A stretch of 64,000 nt of DNA from Nocardiopsis sp. TSRI0078 (GCF_001905145.1 NZ_LWLB01000006.1:82374-146373); one strand, 5' to 3'; counted from the stretch's first letter, positions 10,543 to 17,158 are shown. Notes: a model not told the origin generated them from the letters alone. Program-made: numbers and translations.

Positions 10543-11397
10543 ATGACTGCTCATCCGTCCCACGGCGAACGACTCCTCGCGGTCAACGGCGTCGAGCTGT
10601 GTGTCGAGACCTTCGGAGACCACACGGCCCCGGCGATCGTGCTGATCGCCGGGGCCTCTGCCTCGATGCTGTGGTGGGACGCCGAACTGTGCGGACGGAT
10701 CGCCGCCCGCGGCCGGTTCGTGGTCCGCTTCGACCACCGCGACACCGGCCGCTCGACCTGCTACCCGCCGGGCCGACCGGCGTACTCCTGCACCGACCTG
10801 GCCCAGGACGTGCTCGGCATCCAGGACGCCCTGGGCATCGAACGCGCCCATGTGGTCTGTCAGTCGATGTTCGGCCAGAGCGGCCTCATCCTCGGCGTGG
10901 ACCACCCCCACCGGGTCGCGTCGCTGACGTTCGTCTCGAGCTCGACCGGGGCCGACGACCTGCCACCGCCCTCCAGCGACCTGGCCATGCCCGCCCAACC
11001 GCGTTCCTCCGACACGGCCGCGGTCGTGGAGTACGTGATCGCCGACGCGCGGGCCTGCGCCGGCGACTCGCCGTACTTCGACGAGGCCGCGGTCCGGGCG
11101 CTGGTCGAACGCGACGTGGCGCGCGCCAGGAACTACGCCTCCACGCTGGTCAACCACTACGCCATCGACCTCGGCGGACCGGCCCGCGGCGGCTTCGGCG
11201 ACATCGCGGCGCCCACGCTCGTGGTCCACGGCGACCGAGACCCGCTCCTGCCGCCTGCGCACGGCGAGGCGCTGCGTGCGGCGGTCCCCGGGGCCGAGCT
11301 GCTGGTCCTGCGGGGGGCCGGTCACGACCTGCCCGGGCCGGTGTGGGACGACTTCGTGTCGGCCCTGGTCCGGCACACGGGAGACGGCCGCCCGTGA
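10543..11397 (+). CDS. Alpha/beta hydrolase with atypical nucleophile elbow
   Basis: The 284-residue protein has the alpha/beta-hydrolase order: an oxyanion-loop region (LIAGASASMLWWD), a strand-turn-helix AHVVCQSMFGQSG, the acid at VVHGDRDPLLP and a C-terminal His at GAGHDLPGP. It resembles the TAP-like/aclacinomycin methylesterase group in its first half (GERLLAVNGVELCVETFGD). The elbow is CQSMF instead of the usual GxSxG, so both flanking glycines are replaced (Cys and Phe) while the Ser is kept. The ATG at 10543 follows a spacer of 56 bases from the Nudix gene. Substrate unknown. Confidence 0.85.
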   Translation: MTAHPSHGERLLAVNGVELCVETFGDHTAPAIVLIAGASASMLWWDAELCGRIAARGRFVVRFDHRDTGRSTCYPPGRPAYSCTDLAQDVLGIQDALGIERAHVVCQSMFGQSGLILGVDHPHRVASLTFVSSSTGADDLPPPSSDLAMPAQPRSSDTAAVVEYVIADARACAGDSPYFDEAAVRALVERDVARARNYASTLVNHYAIDLGGPARGGFGDIAAPTLVVHGDRDPLLPPAHGEALRAAVPGAELLVLRGAGHDLPGPVWDDFVSALVRHTGDGRP

Positions 11398-11454
11398 ACC
11401 GGTTGCGGTCGGCGCTGTGGCCGCTGCTCTTCGGGGGCGAGGGGTGCTGAACAC

Positions 11455-11486
11455 GAGGCCCGGACGGGTCACCCCGTCCGGGCCTC
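11455..11486 (+). terminator. Strong hairpin after the hydrolase gene
   Basis: GAGGCCCGGACGGG pairs perfectly with CCCGTCCGGGCCTC around a short loop, 58 bases past the hydrolase stop, and is followed by GTTAC. It marks the end of the conserved region before the accessory patchwork. Confidence 0.75.
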
Positions 11487-11537
11487 GTTACGCTACTGGC
11501 CACAGGTGTTGCGACGATCCCTAGAATTCGCCTTTCA

Positions 11538-11612
11538 GGGCGGGGCTTTCGTGTTTCCAGGGTTCCTACCTGGCGTGATACGCGTGCTATCCGTGCGAGA
11601 GGTAGCACGCGT
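11538..11612. repeat. 48-bp dispersed repeat plus adjoining inverted repeat
   Basis: Bases 11538-11585 match 19271-19318 ungapped at 40 of 48 positions, both ending GTGATACGCGT. Immediately overlapping its end, ACGCGTGCTA (11580-11589) is perfectly inverted as TAGCACGCGT (11603-11612). The second copy lies just downstream of a rho-independent hairpin. The repeat brackets most of the accessory patchwork. Confidence 0.65.
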
Positions 11613-11650
11613 GCGAGGACCCGCACGCCTCGCACCGCGCCGCCGGGGCC

Positions 11651-12094
11651 ATCCTGGGGAGCATCCGCCCCGCCACCACCGCCGACCGGCCCGGCCTGCA
11701 CGCCCTGGCCCTCGACGCCGAGGCCGTCTTCGCCCCGGACGGGGACGTGCTCCTGGTCGCGGAGGACGACAGCGGCGCCCCCGCCGGCTGGCTCGCGGGC
11801 ACGTTCGACGGCGCCTACCCCGGGCCCGATGCCCCGGTGCGGCCGCCGCACGGCTACGTCCAGGCCGTCGTTGCCGACCCTGCCGCCCGCCGTGCGGGGG
11901 TCGGTCGGGCGCTCCTGGAGGCGTTCACCGCCACCGCCCGCGAGCACGGCCTGGAGTGGGTGTTCGCCGTCCCCGGCGAGGCGCCCGGGGTCGCGGGCCG
12001 GGTGGCGTGGTTGGCCGAGTCCGGGTTCACCCCCGTGGTCGACCCCGGCGAGCTGTGGCCGGTCATGGGCCGGTGGACCGAGCCCGGCCGGTAG
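11651..12094 (+). pseudogene. GNAT acetyltransferase lacking a start codon
   Basis: The translated frame reads SIRPATTADRPGLHALALDA..., a normal GNAT N terminus, then VQAVVADPAARRAGVGRALLEA, which carries the acetyl-CoA pyrophosphate loop (R-x-x-G-V/I-G-x-A), and ends at 12094. Upstream of SIRP there is no ATG, GTG or TTG in frame before the TAG at 11603. The first usable start is the GTG at 11747, which would remove beta-strand 1 and part of helix 1. The 5' end was probably replaced when the adjacent repeat (11538-11612) was formed. A shorter protein from 11747 (115 residues) could still be made. Confidence 0.6.
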
Positions 12095-12096
12095 GA

Positions 12097-12300
12097 CTGC
12101 GGTCCTCCGCAGTTTCGCGCTTGTGCAGGTCAGCGCCCTGTCGCGTTCGGTTGGACGGTGGCCACGACGTCCGCGCCGAAGAGCTGCGGTGTTGCGCAGT
12201 CGTTCGCGCACGTGCGCAGGACCGCAGTCGGCGGCCCCGCGCTCGAAAGTGCGGAAGACCGCAGTTTCGCGTCCGTGCTGGTCAGCGGAGTGTCGTGCGG
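12097..12300. repeat. Cluster of imperfect hairpin units with ACTGCGGTC core
   Basis: Units starting at about 12097 and 12246 share CCGCAGTTTCGCG, TGCAGGTCAGCG/TGCTGGTCAGCG and TGTCG in the same order, i.e. a degenerate direct repeat near 48 bases. Each contains self-complementary arms such as ACTGCGGTCCTCCGCAGT. The middle part (12180-12225) contains inverted versions (GCGCAGGACCGCAGT). No convincing protein is encoded. Confidence 0.5.
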
Positions 12301-12313
12301 GTACACCTTCCTC

Positions 12314-12487
12314 ATGGGCAGACGTACTGGGATGGACAAGGCGGCCGCCGCGCGGATCCAGTCCTCGGCCGCCCGCAACCCGCGCTCGGACTCGGCACGC
12401 TCGGGGTTCTCCTCCCGAGCCCAGTCGGTGGCCGACCGTCGCCGGGCCTCGCGCGAGGCCCGACGTAGGAGTGCACCGCAGCGCTGA
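12314..12487 (+). CDS. Small basic protein of the actinobacterial MDKxxAxRIQSxxAR family
   Basis: The 57-residue product (MGRRTGMDKAAAARIQSSAA...) contains the pattern MDKAAAARIQSSAARNP followed by SGFSSRAQSVADRR, which I recognise from short actinomycete proteins sometimes linked to the seed-maturation-protein fold. It has no membrane segment and is rich in Arg, Ala and Ser. No clear Shine-Dalgarno precedes the ATG at 12314. It lies in the patchwork region just after the hairpin cluster. Function is unknown. Confidence 0.5.
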   Translation: MGRRTGMDKAAAARIQSSAARNPRSDSARSGFSSRAQSVADRRRASREARRRSAPQR

Positions 12488-12646
12488 ACACAGGGGTTCC
12501 TCGCGGGAAAGTGCGCCGACCCCTGGCCCCTGCGGCGGTGCGCACCCGGTTGCACGTGGCCGGTGCTCCCGAACGCCCGACAACAGGACATGTGACCGGT
12601 GAGTAGCTACACCGGACCCTGTATCCCAGTGTCAGCGGCGACTGCT

Positions 12647-13246
12647 GTGCGAGAAGATGATGCGTATCATCCCCCGTTCGTACGGAGCCACGATGTCCGC
12701 ACCACCCCCGCATCCCCCCAGAAGCGCATCCCTGTCCCTTGGGCCCTGGGATGCGGCTGTGGCGGGTTTGTCCTGGGCGTGATCACGATGCTCATCTTCA
12801 CCCTGGCCACCCTTCCGCCTCTGCCGAGTGAGGAGTCCACGGGTACAACCGCCGAGCAGGACCCCGCGCCTCGACAAGGCGACTCCGAAGAGCCCTTCGA
12901 CTATGCGGGATTCACCATCACCGTCGAGGAACTGGACCTGGATCCGGTCGAGGCCGCTGAGGAGCGGGTGATGGGCGGCACGGTTTTCGTTGTCCTGCGT
13001 TTGAAGGTAGAGAACTCCAGCCTGGAGCCACTTGAAGTCGAGCGGGAATGGTTTCAGCTCGTTGATGGCGAGGAAGCCCGCCACGCCTACGACTTGGGTA
13101 TCGCGGGAGGTCTGAGCGTCGACGTCAACCCCGGCACCGACGTCGTGTTGGAAAACACCTACAAGGTTCCGGTAGACGCCGAGATCACCCACTTGTGGGT
13201 AGATGATGAGTACGTGGAAGACTCGCCGATCAGGGTGGATTTCTGA
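12647..13246 (+). CDS. Membrane-anchored DUF4352-like protein, probably frameshifted near its start
   Basis: Residues after the single membrane helix (PWALGCGCGGFVLGVITMLIF) form a DUF4352-like Ig-type domain (YAGFTITVEELDLDP...FVVLRLKVENSS...VNPGTDVVLENTY). The open frame reaches back to GTG codons at 12647 or 12599, neither with an RBS. An ATG at 12693, with GGAG 5 bases upstream, reads MSAPPPHPP in another frame; adding one C to the C6 run at 12714-12719 would join it exactly to QKRIPVPWALG. The gene therefore probably has a one-base deletion (or assembly error) in that run. The family is typically a surface lipoprotein-like or membrane-anchored protein of unknown function. Confidence 0.65.
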   Translation: MREDDAYHPPFVRSHDVRTTPASPQKRIPVPWALGCGCGGFVLGVITMLIFTLATLPPLPSEESTGTTAEQDPAPRQGDSEEPFDYAGFTITVEELDLDPVEAAEERVMGGTVFVVLRLKVENSSLEPLEVEREWFQLVDGEEARHAYDLGIAGGLSVDVNPGTDVVLENTYKVPVDAEITHLWVDDEYVEDSPIRVDF

Positions 13247-13577
13247 CGAGATCGCCCTCGCGTGCGAGCGCTGAGCACTGTGGCCGAATGGTGTGGTTTA
13301 GGAAAAGCTTTTGGGGTGCCGCAGTCGCCAACTGCACGCCCCTGCACCTGTCGCTTCTCCAACGGAGAGGGGCCAAATGCGCCGACAAGGGGCAATGGCC
13401 TGACGTTCCCGCACGTCAGGAGGTAGACCAATCCAGCCGTGCGGAGTGGTCTAGCGATCCGGCGTGGTTCGTCCCGGTATCGACGAGTTCTGACCTCCGG
13501 TAACTGCTCTTATCCAGTGCGGTCAGACCGCCTCCGAGCTCCGCTGGAGAACCTCGTTGCCCCTTTCCGGCGTACTT
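13247..13577. other. Intergenic stretch with no supported gene
   Basis: I see no credible protein in either strand. The only structure is a short inverted repeat CCTGACG/CGTCAGG at about 13400-13421. Base composition is less GC-rich than neighbouring genes. It lies between the DUF4352-like gene and the inverted repeat next to the recombinase remnant. Confidence 0.5.
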
Positions 13578-13645
13578 GGCCCAGTTCTCCCGAAGCTACG
13601 GCGAGGGGCAAAGTAACCCGTGAGTAGCTTCGGGAGAACTGGGCC
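13578..13645. repeat. 22-bp perfect inverted repeat (MITE-like), abutting the recombinase remnant
   Basis: Arms 13578-13599 and 13624-13645 are exact reverse complements (each contains AGTTCTCCCGAAGCTAC or its complement) around a 24-base loop. Bases 13587-13615 recur exactly, all 29 bases, at 19331-19359. The truncated tyrosine recombinase reading frame starts directly at the right arm, which contains an in-frame TAG, so the insertion or recombination that made this structure probably removed the gene's 5' part. Confidence 0.75.
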
Positions 13646-14017
13646 CACACCCAGGCCCGGGCCTCTCTGGAGGAGCTGCTGAACGAGCTCGGCCGCCCCG
13701 CCGCGGGTCCGCTCATCCGCAACCGCGACGGCGCCGGCCTGTCCACCCGGGCCGCAAACACGGTGGTCACCGCCCTGGGCGCTGCGGCCGGGATCGGGCC
13801 CGGGGACGACGGTGAGGCGTTCGGCCCGCACGTTTTGCGCCACACCTTCGGCACCAACCTGGTGCGCGGCCGCGGCGAGGTGGCCACCGCACCGGTCGAC
13901 GTGGTGCTCGTGGCCGAACTGATGGGCCACGCGGACCTGAACACCACCCGCCGCTACATCCTGCCCAGCGAGGCGGACAAGACCCGCGAGTTGGAGGCGC
14001 TCACCACCGACCGGTGA
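13646..14017 (+). pseudogene. C-terminal remnant of a tyrosine recombinase/integrase
   Basis: About 123 residues of a XerC/D-like catalytic domain remain. Visible active-site elements are HVLRHTF (His and second Arg), LMGHADLNTTRRY (His and nucleophilic Tyr). The N-terminal SAM-like domain and the first catalytic Arg are missing, because the frame opens after a TAG inside the inverted repeat at 13624-13645. A GTG at 13763 could initiate only an 84-residue fragment. It cannot be an active recombinase. It is direct evidence of past mobile-element activity here. Confidence 0.85.
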
Positions 14018-14019
14018 GC

Positions 14020-14062
14020 GGTCGGAGGTCTACCGCTAAATCCTGTAGCAATCCTCCTCGAC
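14020..14062 (-). repeat. Left inverted copy of the GAGGAGGATTGCTACAG repeat
   Basis: Read on the minus strand, 14062-14043 is GTCGAGGAGGATTGCTACAG, identical to 15521-15540 on the plus strand. Similarity continues weakly outward (GCGG-AGACC). The pair bounds the SnoaL-SDR-Rrf2 cassette in inverted orientation. A third, diverged copy lies at 19626-19686. Confidence 0.7.
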
Positions 14063-14067
14063 CCCCC

Positions 14068-14484
14068 TCAGTCGGCGTTGAACGCCTTCTCGACGGTCAG
14101 CGTGTCCTCGTACAGGTGCATGCGGACGATCTGGTTGTCCTCGACCACCAGGTGTATGGCCGCCGGTGTGGTGAACTCCTTCCCAGTGGCCACGACGGTG
14201 TGCGTCCAGACCGCCAGCAGTACGACGTCACCACCGTCGGCGATGACGCGCTCCAGCAAGACCTCGCTCCTGCCGTGCGCGAAGTGCGGCCACATCGTGG
14301 TGAAGTACGGCGCGACCTCCTCCCGGCGGGTACGGCGCCCGGCCCAAGACAGCGCGTCACTGCCGGGGACGTGCCAGTCGATTTCCTCGGCGAACAGTTC
14401 CTGGATGCCGTCGGGGTCTTGCCTGCCGAGGCGTTCCACGAACTTCTCGGCCACGGTCCGCGAGGTCTGAGTATCTGTTGCCAT
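14068..14484 (-). CDS. SnoaL-like / NTF2-fold protein
   Basis: The 138-residue protein has the alpha+beta cone layout of the SnoaL-like family: an N-terminal helix (AEKFVERLGRQDPDGIQELFAEEIDWHVPG), then strands with SEVLLERVIADGGDVVLLAVWTHTVVATGKEF and HLVVEDNQIVRMHLYED. Such proteins bind or isomerise small hydrophobic ligands; no catalytic assignment is possible. It is the last gene of a minus-strand group with the SDR remnant and Rrf2 regulator; 69 bases separate it from the SDR stop, so one transcript from the boxed promoter at 14940-14958 is likely. Confidence 0.8.
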   Translation of the reverse strand: MATDTQTSRTVAEKFVERLGRQDPDGIQELFAEEIDWHVPGSDALSWAGRRTRREEVAPYFTTMWPHFAHGRSEVLLERVIADGGDVVLLAVWTHTVVATGKEFTTPAAIHLVVEDNQIVRMHLYEDTLTVEKAFNAD

Positions 14485-14553
14485 CGTCCTTGTCCTTGTC
14501 TTTTCGTTCGTATGAGGTGCGCCGCTCGGGCCTCAGCCCTGGAACAGTGGCGT

Positions 14554-14919
14554 CTAGAGCTGTGTGACGCCGCCGTCGACGAGCAGTTCCGCGCCGGTGG
14601 TGAAAGTGCTTTGGTCACCGGCCAGGTAGAGGGCGGTGGCGGCGACCTCGTCGGGGCGGCCGGCGCGACCGAGCGGGGTCAGCGGGGCGGGCTCGGCCCC
14701 GCCCGGGGTTTCGACAGGGCCGGGGCTGAGGGTGTTGACGCGGATTTCCCGGTCGGCCAGTTCCGCGGTCCAGGTGCGGGCGAGGCTGCGGATCGCGGCC
14801 TTGCGGTGCCCGGTCAGGTAGACGGTCGCGCCCTCGGCTGCGAAGCGGCGGGCGATCGCCAGTCCGATGCCGCTGGAGGCGCCGGTGACGAGGGCGGTCT
14901 TGTCGTCCAGCTGTCCCAT
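14554..14919 (-). CDS. Short-chain dehydrogenase with an internal in-frame deletion (probably inactive)
   Basis: The frame is only 121 residues, about half of a classical SDR. Residues 1-40 carry the Rossmann NAD(P) motif TGASSGIG and YLTGHRK. The next residues are AAIRSLARTWTAELADREIRVNTLSPGPVETPG, which in intact SDRs follow the YxxxK motif. Thus about 110 residues including NNAG, the catalytic Ser and the catalytic Tyr are missing, and the junction falls inside the K-A-A segment. The frame, start (ATG 14919) and C terminus are intact, so the product may be translated but should not be a working dehydrogenase. It is directly downstream of the Rrf2 regulator. Confidence 0.8.
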   Translation of the reverse strand: MGQLDDKTALVTGASSGIGLAIARRFAAEGATVYLTGHRKAAIRSLARTWTAELADREIRVNTLSPGPVETPGGAEPAPLTPLGRAGRPDEVAATALYLAGDQSTFTTGAELLVDGGVTQL

Positions 14920-14939
14920 GGGATTCTCCGATTTCTTGA

Positions 14940-14958
14940 TGTAACAATTTTTGTTACA
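14940..14958. promoter_or_regulatory. Rrf2-type operator before the SDR-SnoaL genes
   Basis: TGTAACAATTTTTGTTACA is a perfect 8-base-arm palindrome 21 bases before the SDR start. Its GTAAC-N7-GTTAC core recurs at 15482-15498 before the Rrf2 gene, making this regulator the obvious candidate ligand (inference). Confidence 0.8.
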
Positions 14959-15013
14959 TCTTTGAGTGCGGGGGGCGATCCCCCTGGGGTCAGGGGAGGT
15001 CGACGGTCCGGGG

Positions 15014-15445
15014 TCAGGCGGCTTTCAAGACGTCCCGCAGGACGTCCTCCAGTGTGGTCTTGGCCAGCTCCCTGCGCAGGGCGGCCTCCACGTCGTCGTA
15101 CACGGCTGTCATCGCCGGCCCGATGCCGTGGCCCACGACGCATTCGGGGTTCGGTGTGGCGCGATGCAGGGCGAAGACCGGCCCCGGTTCGATCGCCTGG
15201 TAGACGTCGAGCAGGGTGATCGCCTCCAGGTCCCGCGCGAGCATCCAGCCCGCCCCCGCCCCCCGCCGTGAATCGGCCAGGCCGGCCTTGCTCAGCTTGG
15301 CCAGCAGGCGGCGGATCACCACCGGGTTGGTGTTGACGCTCGTCGCGATCTGCTCGGAGGTGGCGACCTCGTGGCCGCGCCGCTGATACAGCCCGATCCA
15401 TGTCAGGGCGTGCGCCGCGATGGTCAGTCTGCTGTTGGCACTCAC
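15014..15445 (-). CDS. Rrf2-family transcriptional regulator
   Basis: The 143-residue protein has the Rrf2 winged-helix N terminus (SRLTIAAHALTWIGL ... ATSEQIATSVNTNPVVIRRLLAKLSKAGL) and the wing GAGAGWMLARDLEAITLLDVYQAI. Unlike NsrR/IscR, which need three cysteines for an Fe-S cluster, only one Cys is present (NPECVVGHG), so it is more like the YwnA group. I choose the GTG at 15445, with GGAGG 5 bases upstream, over the GTG at 15457. Twin GTAAC-N7-GTTAC palindromes before this gene and before the next one point to autoregulation and control of the SDR-SnoaL genes. Confidence 0.88.
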   Translation of the reverse strand: MSANSRLTIAAHALTWIGLYQRRGHEVATSEQIATSVNTNPVVIRRLLAKLSKAGLADSRRGAGAGWMLARDLEAITLLDVYQAIEPGPVFALHRATPNPECVVGHGIGPAMTAVYDDVEAALRRELAKTTLEDVLRDVLKAA

Positions 15446-15481
15446 GTCGGCCTCCACCTCCTTTGCCCCGCAGTTCTGGTC

Positions 15482-15498
15482 GTAACAGTAATAGTTAC
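15482..15498. promoter_or_regulatory. Rrf2-type operator before the Rrf2 gene
   Basis: GTAACAGTAATAGTTAC has 5-base arms with the same N7 spacing as the box at 14940-14958 and lies 37 bases before the chosen GTG start. It probably mediates autoregulation. Confidence 0.75.
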
Positions 15499-15520
15499 CA
15501 CCGCATGCGGCAAGTCGGCC

Positions 15521-15620
15521 GTCGAGGAGGATTGCTACAGCCGTTGGCGGCAGACCCCGCCCGAGGTCACGGCCCGGTCACGGCAGCCCCCGCGCGACGC
15601 TGCGTTGCTCGGGGGCTGCC
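15521..15620 (+). repeat. Right copy of the GAGGAGGATTGCTACAG repeat with terminator-like hairpin
   Basis: 15521-15540 is the exact inverse of 14043-14062. From here the sequence through about 15580 resembles the minus strand of 19626-19686 (shared GCTACAGCCGTTGGCGG and GGTCACG). It is followed by a hairpin, GGCAGCCCCCG (15582-15592) with CGGGGGCTGCC (15610-15620). The rest of the 15446-15857 interval holds no convincing gene. Confidence 0.65.
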
Positions 15621-15857
15621 TTGTGTCCACAGTCGTCAACTTGGGTTGTCTGACCGCCGATAAGGCGAATCGTCCTCCCGTCAATAGCCCGTGCGCGACC
15701 GCCTGCGGCCAGGACCGCGCCTGGCCCCGTGGACTGCGCGGCAGCACCGCGTCCGGTCATGGCCACACCTGGACGCCCATGGGGACCTTGGCTGCTCCGA
15801 CCATGGCGCGGCACGCTGTCCTCGTCCTCTTTACCTTTGACACAAGGAGTTCTCGCC

Positions 15858-16172
15858 ATGCTTGGGAAGACAACTTCAGTAATGGCCGCCAGTGCGCTGG
15901 CAGCGGCCGGGCTTCTGGCTTGGTCCGCTCCCGCCGCCGCAGCGACAGCTCCGCAGGCCGCTGCGGCGGTCCCCAACTGCGTTGACACCGACCTCGACGC
16001 CAGTGGGGTGGAGGACACCCTGACCGTGACCAACAACTGCAGCTACAGCGTGCGCGTCAAAGTCGTGCTCGCCTATGAGACCGATCTCCCCTGCGTCACG
16101 ATTCGCTCTGGTGGCTCCCACTACTACGGCTGGTACTGGCCCGGCAGGTTCGACGGACTCGTGTCCTGCTAG
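15858..16172 (+). CDS. Small secreted four-cysteine protein, tendamistat-like scaffold
   Basis: The 104-residue preprotein has a Sec signal (MLGKTTSVMAASALAAAGLLAWSAPAAA) and a mature part of about 70 residues with four Cys: NCVDTDL, NNCSYSVRVKVVLAY, DLPCVTIRSGG and LVSC. The Cys2-Cys3 spacing (17 residues) and the VRVKVV strand mirror the tendamistat alpha-amylase inhibitors, but their WRY loop is absent between Cys1 and Cys2. A beta-sandwich with two disulfides is likely; inhibitory activity is speculation. AAGGAG lies 8 bases before the ATG. A strong terminator follows at 16251. Confidence 0.75.
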   Translation: MLGKTTSVMAASALAAAGLLAWSAPAAAATAPQAAAAVPNCVDTDLDASGVEDTLTVTNNCSYSVRVKVVLAYETDLPCVTIRSGGSHYYGWYWPGRFDGLVSC

Positions 16173-16250
16173 TCCGACCTCGGCCACGGGCGGGGGCCAC
16201 CGAGATACGTGTAAAAGCTGCCGCAGGCCGATGAACGATCACAGCACGAA

Positions 16251-16287
16251 GCCCCGCGCAACCAGACGTTGCGCGGGGCCGGTTTTT
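16251..16287 (+). terminator. Intrinsic terminator after the secreted protein gene
   Basis: GCCCCGCGCAAC pairs with GTTGCGCGGGGC around CAGAC, followed by CGG and TTTTT. This is a classical rho-independent terminator. Confidence 0.9.
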
Positions 16288-16301
16288 CATGCCCGCGTTG
16301 C

Positions 16302-16316
16302 GAGACGCTGCGTCTC
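16302..16316. repeat. GAGACG-CTG-CGTCTC hairpin, copy 1
   Basis: A 6-bp perfect stem with a 3-base loop. The same element, with TTG loop, is at 19699-19713; in both the next bases resemble one another (ACTACCG versus GGCTCCG). Role unknown. Confidence 0.5.
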
Positions 16317-16405
16317 ACTACCGATAAGCCAGGGCTAGCGCGGCCTGCGCGTGCGGATCCCGGCAGGCGTGGCCGAGAACGCCGCTCAGGCGGCAGACTC
16401 GGCAT

Positions 16406-16768
16406 ATGCGACGAACCTGGGTGTGGATCCTCGTGGCCGTGGGAGCGGCCTCGCTGGCGGTGCTGGGCGCCTCCCTGGTACTGCCCTGGCTGGAGGAACT
16501 CTCCTGGGCCGCGGGGACCGGGTCCTTCGACTTGGCCGCCGCGGCCCTGGCCCTGGCCGATCCGTATCCCTTCGGCGTCGGCCAGCTCCTGGCGGCGGCG
16601 CAACGCGGCGGCCAGGTGCACGGCTTCCGGTTCGGAGACGTCGGGTGTGTCCTGGGGTGTCTGTCGGCTGGCGTTCAGGTTCCCCAGGATCGCGCAGTGG
16701 TCGGACGCTCGCGTGGTCTGGGACCGAGTACTGCAATACGGCATGACGTACCCACGTCACGCCTGTGA
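16406..16768 (+). CDS. Possible small membrane protein, C-terminal half doubtful
   Basis: The first ~65 of 120 residues look genuine: an N-terminal positively charged membrane helix (MRRTWVWILVAVGAASLAVLG...) and an alanine-rich amphipathic region (SFDLAAAALALADPYPFGVGQLLAAAQ). After about residue 66 the composition resembles non-coding sequence, so the 3' end may have been replaced. There is no clear RBS at the ATG (16406). It lies within the repeat-rich patchwork. Not recognised. Confidence 0.35.
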   Translation: MRRTWVWILVAVGAASLAVLGASLVLPWLEELSWAAGTGSFDLAAAALALADPYPFGVGQLLAAAQRGGQVHGFRFGDVGCVLGCLSAGVQVPQDRAVVGRSRGLGPSTAIRHDVPTSRL

Positions 16769-16823
16769 CCTGCGGCGGTTTCAGATTCTCGCCCTCGCCT
16801 GAGGCGGCCCGGAACACAGAAAA

Positions 16824-16860
16824 GCCCCGCACCCTCCCGACGAACGGGGGAGTGCGGGGC
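16824..16860 (-). terminator. Bidirectional terminator ending the minus-strand HTH pair
   Basis: GCCCCGCACCCTCCC pairs imperfectly with GGGGGAGTGCGGGGC. On the minus strand the stem is followed by TTTTCT, just past the end of the 93-residue gene at 16877. Confidence 0.8.
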
Positions 16861-16876
16861 TTCGCCGTGTCCGGGG

Positions 16877-17158
16877 TCAGTCGGGGTGCTCCGCCGCGTA
16901 CAGCCGCACCCGCAGCCGGTCGGCCAGCTCGGTGATGCGGGCGCCGGCGGGGGTGTGCGGGGCGGCGGCCGCGGCCGCGTCCAGGACCTGGAGGACGTCC
17001 GTTGCCTCCTCCACGGTCAGCAGCGGCGGCACGCTCCCCGGGGCCAGGAGATCGTCCACGAGGTCGACGTGGGCGGGCGGGTCCGGGACGGCCTGGCGGA
17101 TCCGGTCGCGGGCCGCGTGCAGCCCGCTGGACCCCAGACCTCCGCGCTGGCGCGGCAT
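16877..17158 (-). CDS. Small helical protein translationally coupled to the HTH gene
   Basis: The 93-residue protein starts with an ATG that overlaps the stop of the preceding gene by one base (TGATG), so it is translationally coupled. It is rich in Ala, Asp and Arg, with predicted helices (TVEEATDVLQVLDAAAAAAP and GARITELADRLRVRLYAAE). No family is recognised. Tight coupling suggests it forms a complex with, or modulates, the HTH protein encoded just upstream. Together they are divergent from the bacteriocin-like gene at 18261. Confidence 0.7.
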   Translation of the reverse strand: MPRQRGGLGSSGLHAARDRIRQAVPDPPAHVDLVDDLLAPGSVPPLLTVEEATDVLQVLDAAAAAAPHTPAGARITELADRLRVRLYAAEHPD

